A stretch of 13,313 bases of DNA from Acidimicrobiales bacterium (GTDB lineage Bacteria; Actinomycetota; Acidimicrobiia; Acidimicrobiales; RAAP-2). The notes beneath the pieces were generated by a model. It worked only from the letters and a program-made list of their open reading frames with translations, did no database searches and was not told the origin of the DNA. Positions 6,748 through 13,267 of this stretch are shown piece after piece. The stretch spans positions 1 through 13,313 of the forward strand of contig JADGOF010000024.1 of assembly GCA_017883105.1 (NCBI GenBank). Reading direction: 5' to 3'. The stretch's first letter is position 1, and every line of letters starts with the position of its first letter. Position numbers and translations under genes: made by a program.

Positions 6748-9156
6748 TCAGGACTGGTTGCCCTCGGCCTGGTAGGCCCGGCACGGCTCGCCCCGCAGCG
6801 ACCCGCATGTCGGGACCGTCCGATCGGTGCGCACATTGCGCACCGATCGGACCACTAGTGCCGAGGCGCCGACTCTTCCGAGCCCCACGGATGCTGTCTG
6901 GCCCGCGTCGACGGAGTCGAATGTCCAGGACGGCCGGTCACCGCCGGGGGCGGAAACCACTACGCGCAGTTCCGTCCCGGCCCGGAAGGTGTGGGCGATC
7001 GGGTCGATCGGGATCCTCAGCAGCCGGTAGGCGGTCGGTGCCAACGGCTGGGCATCCGAGGCCAGGTAGCTGGGAATCGTGAATAGCGACGAGGAACTGA
7101 CCAGGTCGACCTGGTTGGAGCTGCGCAGAAACCCGGACGTCACGTACTCCTCCTGGTTGTCAGAAGGGCGCACCTCGGTGATCGACGCCTGGAAATCCAG
7201 GACCGGGGTCGACGACTCCACCCACAGGTCGAGGGTGGCCGGACCCACGATCGTCGTGTCCGTGACGAAAGGGGCGGTCTGGAAGCCGAGGCCGTTGGCC
7301 GCGGGCACGGTTGTCCAGTTCCACGGCGGAGCAGCGGACCAGGCGTTACCCGACGGCAGGCTGACGGCCGGGCGCACCGCCGGGTCGAGCAGCAGCGAAG
7401 CACTGCTCGAGGTCTTGAGGGGCTTGGATGCCAACGCTCCTCCTGCACCGAGGAAATAGGTGACGGTCTTGCCCTTGGCCGGCCAGGTGGTGAAGTCCGC
7501 CGAATAGGTAGACCCGGGGTTGCCCGAGCCAGCTGTGCTCGCCCCGTTGTCGAACAGCACGGTGACACGGGATGTGTGCCTGGCAAAGTCCGTGCGCGCC
7601 TTGGCCACGTTCTTGTCAGTGGTGAACCGGGTGGCGGGAAGTGCCAACTCGGCAGAGGTGCCGGCGGCGAATTTCGTGAAGTTGCCAATGACCGCGGCGG
7701 CGAACCCGGTGGGTGCGATCGGAACCTGTACGGCCACGTAAATGTCGAGGAACTCGAGCCACTGGCTGATGATCTGTGGCCCGGTGGAGTCGATGTGGCC
7801 ACCGTTGATGAGATGGGCGAATACCGGTGTCGTCGAAGGCAGAGCCGACAGCAGCGCCGGCCACTGGGGGCCCGTCTGCTCGTCCTGCAAGGCCCCCGAG
7901 ACGAAGACCGGCGCGGTGATCCGTGCCGCCCACTGGCTCATGGAGCGCCGGTCGAACAGTGACCTATCCCGTCCCGGACCGGTACCCGGAGCCACCATGG
8001 CCGGTCCGACCAGCGACGCCAGGCTCTCGGACTGACCGTGCAGTGCCTGGGCGGCGAGGCAGGCGGACGACGTTCCGCCGGACGCGGTCATCTCGGCGTC
8101 GATCTCGTAGTACACCCACGACTGCCCGACATGGAGCACCGGGGCGGAGGCCAACGGCATCAGCCCGCCACCGCTCCACGCGGCGGCCGCCTTGGCGTCG
8201 TCGATCCGGGCGCCGATCCAGCCGGCGGCGAAGCCGTTGTTGTAGATGCCCCCGGGGTAGCCGGTGGAGAACAGGTCGTCGGTCGGGCTCATCGGTGCGA
8301 TGGCGGCCAGATCGGGCGGGTTCGTCCCCGCTGAAGGGAACTCGGACAGCCCCGAATAGCTGATTCCCACCATGCCGACCTTGTGGTTGGACACCCAGTC
8401 CTGGTGCGCCACGATCTCGACGGCGTCATAGGCGTCGTAGTCAGACGGGTACCCGAAGAGGTCGTACGCGCCGCCCGAGCATCCCGTCCCCCGCATCTGC
8501 AGGCTGACTGTGGCGAACCCGCCCACCCGAGCCACCACGCTGCCGACCTGAGTGGCCGAGTCGGGAAGCAGATGGGAGTCGACCGGCTGGCCCAAGAGGC
8601 TGGCGATCGGGTCGGAGGGGCCCGCCGTGCCGTATCCCGAGTACTCGATCACCGTGGGACACGGCGCGGCCGAGCTGCAGGTACTGCCGTAGGGGTAGCG
8701 CACGGTGGCGGCCAGCTGGATACCGTCCCGCATCGTGAGGTAGTTCAGCCCCGAATGCAGGGGCTGACCGTTGTACAGCACCGAGCCCGTCGCCGGGTTG
8801 GCATCAGGGGCGAGCACGGAGAACGCCGGAGTGGTCGCACCGGAGGTGATGTCGTCCCACGAGTAGCCGGACCCGGGCGTCAGGTCCCTAATGATCAGCG
8901 AGCCCAACGCATCGGCCGTGCCCGGGTTGGCGGCGCTCGCAACCGGCGACCCGTTCTGGAGGATTGTGACCGAGTCGCCCGGAATGGCGCCTGTCAGCCA
9001 TGCTTCGTCGACCGACCCGTTGCCCTGCAGGTCGGAACCGGCAGTGGCTCCCACCGTGGGCGCGGTGGCCACCAGGGTGGGTGCGAGACCCACGACGACG
9101 ACGGCCATGCCGGTGACAGCGTGCGTCCAGAACGTGCGGCGTGCCCGACTGCGCAT
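6748..9156 (-). CDS. Secreted CocE/NonD-type (X-Pro dipeptidyl-peptidase-like) serine hydrolase
   Basis: An 802-residue exported alpha/beta hydrolase of the CocE/X-Pro dipeptidyl-peptidase (S15-like) superfamily; substrates in this group are esters or peptides, and the exact one is unknown. The signal peptide runs MRSRARRTF, then a hydrophobic core (about 14-31), with cleavage probably near ATAG (about 37-40). Residues about 41-115 form a small beta-rich extension, about 120-470 the hydrolase fold, and about 500-780 a jelly-roll (PepX_C-like) domain. The triad is visible: Ser266 in GISYSG, Asp425 in GALQDEQ and His454 in NGGHIDS; RGTGCSGG (about 222-229) precedes it. The C-terminus CGSLRGEPCR has a Cys pair likely to form a disulfide. 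I chose the ATG at 9156 because AAGGGGGAG lies 4 nt upstream and the signal peptide begins there; an earlier in-frame start at 9198 adds 14 unlikely residues. Confidence 0.92.
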   Translation of the reverse strand: MRSRARRTFWTHAVTGMAVVVVGLAPTLVATAPTVGATAGSDLQGNGSVDEAWLTGAIPGDSVTILQNGSPVASAANPGTADALGSLIIRDLTPGSGYSWDDITSGATTPAFSVLAPDANPATGSVLYNGQPLHSGLNYLTMRDGIQLAATVRYPYGSTCSSAAPCPTVIEYSGYGTAGPSDPIASLLGQPVDSHLLPDSATQVGSVVARVGGFATVSLQMRGTGCSGGAYDLFGYPSDYDAYDAVEIVAHQDWVSNHKVGMVGISYSGLSEFPSAGTNPPDLAAIAPMSPTDDLFSTGYPGGIYNNGFAAGWIGARIDDAKAAAAWSGGGLMPLASAPVLHVGQSWVYYEIDAEMTASGGTSSACLAAQALHGQSESLASLVGPAMVAPGTGPGRDRSLFDRRSMSQWAARITAPVFVSGALQDEQTGPQWPALLSALPSTTPVFAHLINGGHIDSTGPQIISQWLEFLDIYVAVQVPIAPTGFAAAVIGNFTKFAAGTSAELALPATRFTTDKNVAKARTDFARHTSRVTVLFDNGASTAGSGNPGSTYSADFTTWPAKGKTVTYFLGAGGALASKPLKTSSSASLLLDPAVRPAVSLPSGNAWSAAPPWNWTTVPAANGLGFQTAPFVTDTTIVGPATLDLWVESSTPVLDFQASITEVRPSDNQEEYVTSGFLRSSNQVDLVSSSSLFTIPSYLASDAQPLAPTAYRLLRIPIDPIAHTFRAGTELRVVVSAPGGDRPSWTFDSVDAGQTASVGLGRVGASALVVRSVRNVRTDRTVPTCGSLRGEPCRAYQAEGNQS
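6818..6852. repeat. Perfect 16-bp inverted repeat with 3-nt loop inside the hydrolase gene
   Basis: The arm GTCCGATCGGTGCGCA (6818-6833) and its exact reverse complement (6837-6852) are separated by CAT. It lies within the 3' end of the hydrolase gene and encodes the VRSVRNVRTDRT stretch just before the conserved C-terminal CGSLRGEPCR. No T-tract follows, so it is not a classical terminator. It could be an inserted palindromic element that kept the frame. Confidence 0.9.
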
Positions 9157-9598
9157 TGCGCTCCCCCTTGTGTCCCTCGCTGTTGGCGATCTCCCCAAGG
9201 GAACGCGTCCCCGTGTTCACCTTCGTTCGGCGAATCATCGAACATCGCGTGACACCTCACCTCGATGCGAGAGGAGGGTCGGCAAGCGTTCGGCGACCTG
9301 CGCAGGAACAGCCTGTCACAGGTTCGTTCCTGGCTCCACCGGACCGTCCACGACGCCCCAGTCGAGGTGGCGTCGGGCGACGACCCGTCCCAGGCGGCTG
9401 GATCCGGGCGGGCCTCCCGGCGATGCTCGTGAACGCCGAGCATGTATGTGCTCCGTTCTGTTGTCACCTCCGGATCCTCCGGATTCCACAGTGTGATCTG
9501 TCCACCACGAAAGTTGACGCGGGGACTGTCGTGCTCGCAAGAGTTGCCTGACCAAAGGCCTCGTCGATTCACCTCGTTACGAAGCAAGGAGCCCGCAA
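9157..9598. other. Divergent intergenic region between hydrolase and HxlR-type gene
   Basis: About 440 bp separating the minus-strand hydrolase from the plus-strand HxlR-type gene, so it should carry both promoters. Open frames here are short or lack starts and are not called. A symmetric site TCCGGATCCTCCGGA (9469-9483, two self-complementary TCCGGA halves 3 bp apart) and a 5-bp dyad GAGCA...TGCTC (9438-9453) are possible regulator sites. The ribosome-binding site of the hydrolase is at 9161-9169 (minus) and that of the HxlR-type gene at 9586-9591. Confidence 0.45.
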
Positions 9599-9601
9599 TT
9601 G

Positions 9602-9893
9602 ATGGCAGCGATGGATCTTCTGGGGCGGCGATGGGCGCTTCGAATCCTCTGGGAGCTTCGAGACGGGCCGACCGGGGCGAGGACCCTCCGTGCCAAGTGC
9701 GACGGAATGTCTTCGAGTGTCCTCTACGACCGGCTCCGGGATCTCGGGGTATCGGGGCTCGTCGAACGGACGACGGAGCGACGAGCATGTCCTGAGCGAC
9801 TTGGGCGCTGCACTCGGATCCGCCCTCAAACCACTGGATGCCTGGGCTGAGTCGTGGACGGCATCGCTGAACCAATCACCACGCGAAAGGTGA
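9602..9893 (+). pseudogene. HxlR-family winged-helix regulator, frameshifted
   Basis: The first frame (from the ATG at 9602, or the TTG at 9599; ribosome-binding site AAGGAG at 9586-9591) reads AAMDLLGRRWALRILWELRDGP and SSSVLYDRLRDLGVSGLVER, the winged-helix core of HxlR/MarR-like regulators. After about 9770 this frame turns into Arg/Cys-rich sequence and stops at 9848-9850. The family's expected continuation, EHVLSDLGAALGSALKPLDAWAESW, lies in the next frame and ends at 9893. A +1 shift between about 9770 and 9782 (one extra or two missing bases) therefore separates the halves. Joined, the protein would be about 97 residues, near the usual 100-120. It is either a recent pseudogene or a sequencing error. 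It is divergent from the hydrolase and may once have controlled it. Confidence 0.8.
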
Positions 9894-9938
9894 GTCGGAA
9901 CGCCGTCCTGGCGTTGTCCGCTGGGTGCCCCGCAACAT

Positions 9939-10337
9939 TCACGGGTACGAGGCGCATTCTCCGCCGCCGGTGGCGACGAGTCGCAATCGCTCAGCAATCT
10001 CGGCGACATCCAGCTCCGTGCTGGCGATGTCCCAGACGAGCTGGAACGCCTCTTCGTCGTTGAGCTCAGGATCGAAGCCATTGAGGTCACAAAAGACCAC
10101 CGTGGCCAACCACGCGAGTCGCTTGTTGCCATCGACCAACGCATGGTTGTTTGTCAGCGAATGGAGAAGGGCCGCAGCCTTGAGCGGAATCGTTGGATAT
10201 GCATCCTCGCCGAAGGCACTGAACCGAGGCCGGTGCATGGCTGAGTCCAGAAGGCCGATGTCCCGCACGGGGCCAACCCCCAGCGCTCTGATCATCTCGA
10301 CGGCGTCGTCGAGATCGAGGAACTCGACTGGCGTCAT
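9939..10337 (-). CDS. doc: Doc-family (Fic-fold) toxin of a type II toxin-antitoxin module
   Basis: A 132-residue Fic/Doc-fold toxin. P1 Doc arrests translation by phosphorylating elongation factor EF-Tu; the same role is inferred here. The family signature is visible at residues 65-73, HALVDGNKR, with catalytic His65, Asp69, Asn71, Lys72 and Arg73; the usual Phe at the third motif position is Leu67, which I recall as common in actinobacterial Doc proteins. The N-terminal part has FLDLDDAVEMIRALG and RDIGLLDSAMHRPR, typical of Doc; the C-terminus is a helix-rich tail. Length is normal for Doc (about 125-135). Its ATG overlaps the antitoxin stop by 4 bp (ATGA), so the two genes are co-translated. 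The partner is a ribbon-helix-helix protein instead of the classical Phd. Confidence 0.92.
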   Translation of the reverse strand: MTPVEFLDLDDAVEMIRALGVGPVRDIGLLDSAMHRPRFSAFGEDAYPTIPLKAAALLHSLTNNHALVDGNKRLAWLATVVFCDLNGFDPELNDEEAFQLVWDIASTELDVAEIAERLRLVATGGGECASYP

Positions 10338-10540
10338 TCAGACCCGAGTCGCTCCAGGACGTCTCCCCAGCGATCCACCATCTTCTTGGTCGACTCTGCG
10401 ACGCGCGAGCCGTGTCCCGTGCGCTCGTAGCGGTCGAGGACGGCGCGTCGGATGATCTCTTGGCGCGAGGTGCCCTCGACCTCGGACAGCGCCGAGAGGG
10501 CCTCTTCGAGGGCGGGATCAGTTCGGACGGTGAGCGCCAT
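10334..10540 (-). CDS. Ribbon-helix-helix (CopG/RHH) antitoxin of the Doc module
   Basis: A 68-residue antitoxin. The N-terminus MALTVRTDPALEEAL gives the DNA-binding beta strand, followed by two helices (LEEALSALSEVEG, then SRQEIIRRAVLDRYERTG) in the RHH pattern with the Ser-Arg-Gln-Glu turn before the second helix. The C-terminal part (about 45-68, ESTKKMVDRWGDVLERLGSE) is a charged helix that would wrap and block the toxin. I chose the ATG at 10540 because the RHH fold starts there and a perfect operator palindrome ends 3 bp before it; the longer upstream open frame lacks protein character. Its stop overlaps the Doc start. As in other modules of this type, antitoxin and toxin-antitoxin complex probably repress their own promoter. 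Confidence 0.88.
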   Translation of the reverse strand: MALTVRTDPALEEALSALSEVEGTSRQEIIRRAVLDRYERTGHGSRVAESTKKMVDRWGDVLERLGSE

Positions 10541-10543
10541 GCA

Positions 10544-10570
10544 AAGATGATACCAGTTCGGTATCATCTT
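10544..10570 (-). promoter_or_regulatory. Operator/promoter of the RHH-Doc module
   Basis: Perfect inverted repeat with 11-bp arms, AAGATGATACC (10544-10554) and GGTATCATCTT (10560-10570), 5-bp centre. On the minus strand a -10-like TATCAT (10552-10547) lies 6 bp before the antitoxin ATG, so transcription would begin at or near the start codon (leaderless mRNA; no ribosome-binding site is present). The repressor would cover the -10 element. Confidence 0.8.
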
Positions 10571-10971
10571 GGGGGTCACTGTTGTGAAACCAGATGTCGC
10601 CCGCAACTGGTGCAGAAGACGCATGCCGCCGGTTGGGTGGGGCACGTTCCGGCTCGGTCGAGGGCATGCCGCTTGCTCCAGCGAGCACTCCGTCTCAACC
10701 GCATAGCCCCTCGCCCCTTCCGCCCCTCGTCCCCGTTCTCGGGTGGCGGTCGGTTCGGTGCTCGGGAGTTCGCGTCGTGGGGCTTTTGGCCCGTTTCGCG
10801 GTCGGGGCCCCTCTCTCCCAAGAGACGATGGTGGGCCGTGCGGTGGACCTTGGGGGACACAATACGAACCCAGCTCCCCCACGATCATCGGCCCGCCGAT
10901 CAGCCTGAGGTAGCGACCAGGTCTGGTGAGCGCAAGGCAGCCGGTCTGGCCTCCATGGCCCAGAGACCATA
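10571..10971. other. Spacer between the two toxin-antitoxin modules
   Basis: About 400 bp with no convincing gene between the divergent modules. Open frames are overlapping, Arg/Pro/Gly-rich and lack ribosome-binding sites. It contains one copy of a 21-bp direct repeat at 10850-10870, and a short hairpin (ATCGGC-CC-GCCGAT) at about 10887-10900. It looks like decayed or mobile-element-derived DNA. Confidence 0.45.
10850..10870. repeat. Direct repeat, copy 1 (21 bp)
   Basis: Contains TGGGGGACACAATACGAACC, identical to the copy at 11710-11730. GTGGA also precedes both copies, two mismatched bases upstream. The two copies bracket the VapBC-like module, 860 bp apart. This could be a remnant of a mobile-element end, a recombination site or a dispersed repeat. 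Confidence 0.85.
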
Positions 10972-10992
10972 GCGTAGCACCACGTGCTACGC
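10972..10992 (+). promoter_or_regulatory. Operator/promoter of the Phd-VapC module
   Basis: Perfect inverted repeat with 9-bp arms, GCGTAGCAC and GTGCTACGC, 3-bp centre (CAC). It ends 8 bp before the antitoxin ATG at 11001. A -10-like TACGCT (10988-10993) overlaps the right arm, and no ribosome-binding site follows, so a leaderless transcript is likely. Autorepression by the antitoxin is the expected control. Confidence 0.78.
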
Positions 10993-11000
10993 TTGTCCTC

Positions 11001-11255
11001 ATGGCTCGAGACATCACCCAACGTCAGCTCAGGAACGAAAGCGGCGAGATCATGCGGGAATTGGACAGGGGTGAGACCTTCGTCGTCACTCGGCATGGCG
11101 TACCCGTCGGGGAGTTGACCCCGCTGCGGCGCCACCGGTTCGTGAATGCCGACACCGCCATCGCTGTGTTCCGGGGCGCTCCGAGCGTCGACCTGGCCCG
11201 GCTTCGCGCCGACCTCGACAGCGTCGCATCACAGGACCCCGGCCCTCGTGCCTGA
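11001..11255 (+). CDS. Phd/YefM-type antitoxin paired with VapC
   Basis: An 84-residue antitoxin. The N-terminus MARDITQRQLRNESGEIMRELDRGETFVVTRHGVPVGELTPL is the classic Phd/YefM dimer domain: a first strand-helix (ITQRQLRNESGEIMREL), then two strands around the glycine of HGVPVGEL. The C-terminal part (about 46-84, with SVDLARLRADLDSV) is a charged helix expected to neutralise the toxin. I chose the ATG at 11001 over an upstream start at 10926 because the Phd fold begins there and the operator palindrome lies immediately before it. The stop overlaps the toxin start by 8 bp. It should bind the 10972-10992 palindrome and repress the operon. Confidence 0.9.
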   Translation: MARDITQRQLRNESGEIMRELDRGETFVVTRHGVPVGELTPLRRHRFVNADTAIAVFRGAPSVDLARLRADLDSVASQDPGPRA

Positions 11256-11661
11256 TTCTCCACGCGCCCAGCGGGGGGTCATCGACACCTCAGTAGTCAT
11301 CGACCTCGAACAGCTTGAGGCCGACCAGCTCCCCATCGAGTTGGCCGTCAGCGCTATCACCATGGCGGAGCTCGCCGCCGGACCTCATGCGACAGTTGAC
11401 GCCGCCGAGCGGGCGCGCCGCCAGGACCGACTACAACGGGCAGAAGCAGCGTTCGATCCCCTTCCCTTCGATGGAGAGGCGGCTCGCGCCTACGGGCGGA
11501 TCTACGCAGCCGAATTGGCGGGCGGACGCAAGGCGCGCGGCACTCGGGCATTGGATCTCCTGATTGCAGCGACAGCCTGTGCCGCAGGACTTCCGATCTA
11601 CACGCGTAACCCGGACGACTTCCAAAGTCTCCGGGGGCTCGTCGATGTCGTCGCGGTCTGA
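11248..11661 (+). CDS. vapC: VapC-family PIN-domain ribonuclease toxin
   Basis: A 137-residue PIN-domain toxin; VapC toxins are Mg2+-dependent endoribonucleases that cut tRNA or rRNA. The acidic metal site is visible: the first Asp in GVIDTSVVIDLE near the N-terminus (about residue 14), the Glu in TMAELAAGP, the Asp in RALDLLIAATA, and the Asp pair in YTRNPDDFQSL near the C-terminus. All expected positions are filled, so it should be active. The start is the GTG at 11248, overlapping the antitoxin stop by 8 bp, which fits translational coupling; earlier in-frame starts add unrelated sequence read from within the antitoxin gene. Length matches VapC (about 130-140). Its antitoxin is Phd-like, a pairing that occurs in actinobacteria but is not the textbook VapB type. 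Confidence 0.92.
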   Translation: MPDSPRAQRGVIDTSVVIDLEQLEADQLPIELAVSAITMAELAAGPHATVDAAERARRQDRLQRAEAAFDPLPFDGEAARAYGRIYAAELAGGRKARGTRALDLLIAATACAAGLPIYTRNPDDFQSLRGLVDVVAV

Positions 11662-11709
11662 ACGGCCGGCCAGCCACCAAGCGGTTCAAGTGGGCGAAAT
11701 TTGTGGAGG

Positions 11710-11730
11710 TTGGGGGACACAATACGAACC
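11710..11730. repeat. Direct repeat, copy 2 (21 bp)
   Basis: Same orientation as, and identical to, the copy at 10850-10870 (TGGGGGACACAATACGAACC plus one leading T). It begins 49 bp after the VapC-like toxin stop. Confidence 0.85.
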
Positions 11731-11733
11731 GCT

Positions 11734-11875
11734 GTGGGTCAGAATCTATATTCAGCGAGCGAAAGCCGCAGTTTGACAGGTCATATTTGTCCACCTCTAG
11801 CGTTTCAGCCGCCCTCCGGCGATTCTGTGCGGAGGTGGGATTAGGTCCCGAGAGCGCAAGCGGGTACTGACCCAC
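11734..11875. repeat. Widely spaced 9-bp inverted repeat
   Basis: GTGGGTCAG at 11734-11742 and CTGACCCAC at 11867-11875 are exact inverted copies 124 bp apart, in non-coding DNA directly after the second 21-bp repeat. The size suits the ends of a very small or deleted mobile element. A 9-bp match at this distance can arise by chance in GC-rich DNA. Confidence 0.35.
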
Positions 11876-12035
11876 GCTCCTAGAGCTGCGACTGCCACGG
11901 GATGACCCTAGATCCGCGTGACAGGGATCACTTCGCTCATCGCAGAGGCCCCCGGCTCGGTGCGACCCGCTCTTGGGGCCCTACCGCGATCCATACTACG
12001 CTCCGAGTCTGCGCCGTAGGGGAAGGGAGTAGCCC

Positions 12036-13256
12036 ATGGGTGCAGACGCCGTGAACGTGGATCTGTCGCAGCAGGACCGGGAGGTCCGGGCGACCGTGCA
12101 CAGTTTTGCCGAGGAGGTCATGCGACCGGCCGCCAAGGTCCTCGACCGTCTCCCCGACCCGGCCGAGGTCATCGCATCGGGCTCCATCCTCTGGGAGGTC
12201 GTCGACGACTACCGCAAGCTCGGGCTCGATCAGATCTCCTCGTCTGACAGCGGGCTCAGCCCCGATGAGCAGGCCCGGTACGGGTGCATCGTGAGCGAGG
12301 AGACGGCCTGGGGGGACGTGGGGCTCGCGATCACCTGCGGCATGACCAACTTCCACCAACCCTGGATCCAGATGACCGGTGACGACGAGCTGTGGGAGCG
12401 CTACGGCGCACCGGGCACGAACGGAATCGGCTGCTGGGCGGTGACGGAGCCCGACCACGGCAGTGACTCGATCACCTTCACCGAGCGTCACTTCTCGGAC
12501 CCGTCATTGGGTGCGAACTGCATTGCGACCCGCGACGGTGACGACTACGTGATCCGGGGCCAGAAGGCGGCTTGGGTCTCCTGTGGCTCGATCGCCACGG
12601 TGGCCCTGCTGTTCTGCTCGGTCGAGACCGAGAGCGGCCTCGCCGGCGGTGGGGGCTTCGTCGTGCCGCTCGACCTCCCTGGCATCCATCGGCCCCAGCC
12701 GCTCGACAAGCTCGGCCAGCGCACGCTCAATCAAGGTGAGATCTTCTTCGAGGAGGTCCGGGTGCCGGCCCGGTGGCTGGTCCTCGGGCCGGAGATCTTC
12801 CAGCTCGGGCTCGAGACCATGCTCTGCCACGGCAATGCCGGCATCGCGCAGCTGTTCGTGGGGGTAGCCCGTGCCGCGTACGAGCATGCCCTCACCTATG
12901 CCCATGAGCGGATACAGGGCGGTGTGCCCATCGCTGAACACCAGAGCGTGAAGGCTCGCCTCTTCGAGATGTTCATGAAGGTGGAGGCGGCCAGGGCCCT
13001 CGCTGGGAAGGTCGCGGTCTACAACGCCTCGAACCCACCGAGCTTCCAGCACTCCGCGGCAGCCAAGGTCTTCACGACGAACACCGCCTTCGAGGTGGCC
13101 AGCGCGGCCTGTCAGATCTTCGGCGGAAACGGCATGAGCCGTGAGTACCCGGTGGAGAAGCTCCTGCGCGACGCCCGTGCGTCCCTGATCGAGGACGGGT
13201 GCAACGAGGTCCTGGGCATCATGGCCGCCTCGCGTCTGTCAACCAATGGCTCTTGA
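12036..13256 (+). CDS. Acyl-CoA dehydrogenase family protein
   Basis: A 406-residue FAD-dependent acyl-CoA dehydrogenase that would introduce a 2,3 double bond into an acyl-CoA and pass electrons to electron-transfer flavoprotein; cytosolic. The three family domains are visible: an N-terminal helical domain (about 1-120), a middle beta domain with CWAVTEPDHGSDS (about 132-145, FAD/substrate loop) and ending at FFEEVRVPA, and a C-terminal helical domain with the conserved IFGGNGMSREYPVEKLLRDAR. The LIEDGCNEVLG segment near the C-terminus holds the Glu in the usual catalytic-base position. Length is typical. A strong ribosome-binding site (GAAGGGAG, 12022-12029) lies 6 nt before the ATG. The chain-length preference cannot be read. 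The following gene starts 11 bp after its stop, so they form an operon. Confidence 0.94.
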   Translation: MGADAVNVDLSQQDREVRATVHSFAEEVMRPAAKVLDRLPDPAEVIASGSILWEVVDDYRKLGLDQISSSDSGLSPDEQARYGCIVSEETAWGDVGLAITCGMTNFHQPWIQMTGDDELWERYGAPGTNGIGCWAVTEPDHGSDSITFTERHFSDPSLGANCIATRDGDDYVIRGQKAAWVSCGSIATVALLFCSVETESGLAGGGGFVVPLDLPGIHRPQPLDKLGQRTLNQGEIFFEEVRVPARWLVLGPEIFQLGLETMLCHGNAGIAQLFVGVARAAYEHALTYAHERIQGGVPIAEHQSVKARLFEMFMKVEAARALAGKVAVYNASNPPSFQHSAAAKVFTTNTAFEVASAACQIFGGNGMSREYPVEKLLRDARASLIEDGCNEVLGIMAASRLSTNGS

Positions 13257-13267
13257 AAGGCAGGACC

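Larger units (their letters stand above)
11662..12035. other. Gene-poor region before the acyl-CoA dehydrogenase
   Basis: About 370 bp with no convincing gene. It holds the second copy of the 21-bp repeat (11710-11730) and a 9-bp inverted repeat GTGGGTCAG (11734-11742) / CTGACCCAC (11867-11875) that starts 3 bp after that copy. The last 30 bp contain the leader of the acyl-CoA dehydrogenase with a strong ribosome-binding site. A -10-like CATACT lies at about 11992-11997, but no well-spaced -35 was found. Confidence 0.45.

Noticed and set aside
6252..6836. Minus-strand frame with GGV repeats, considered as a transposase or repeat protein
   Set aside because: The repeats come from the 9-bp tandem DNA repeat; the rest shows no transposase motif and the frame overlaps the end of the hydrolase gene.
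8383..9252. Plus-strand open frame (289 codons) opposite the hydrolase N-terminus
   Set aside because: Antisense to the signal peptide and catalytic domain of a gene with a complete Ser-Asp-His triad; no protein character of its own.
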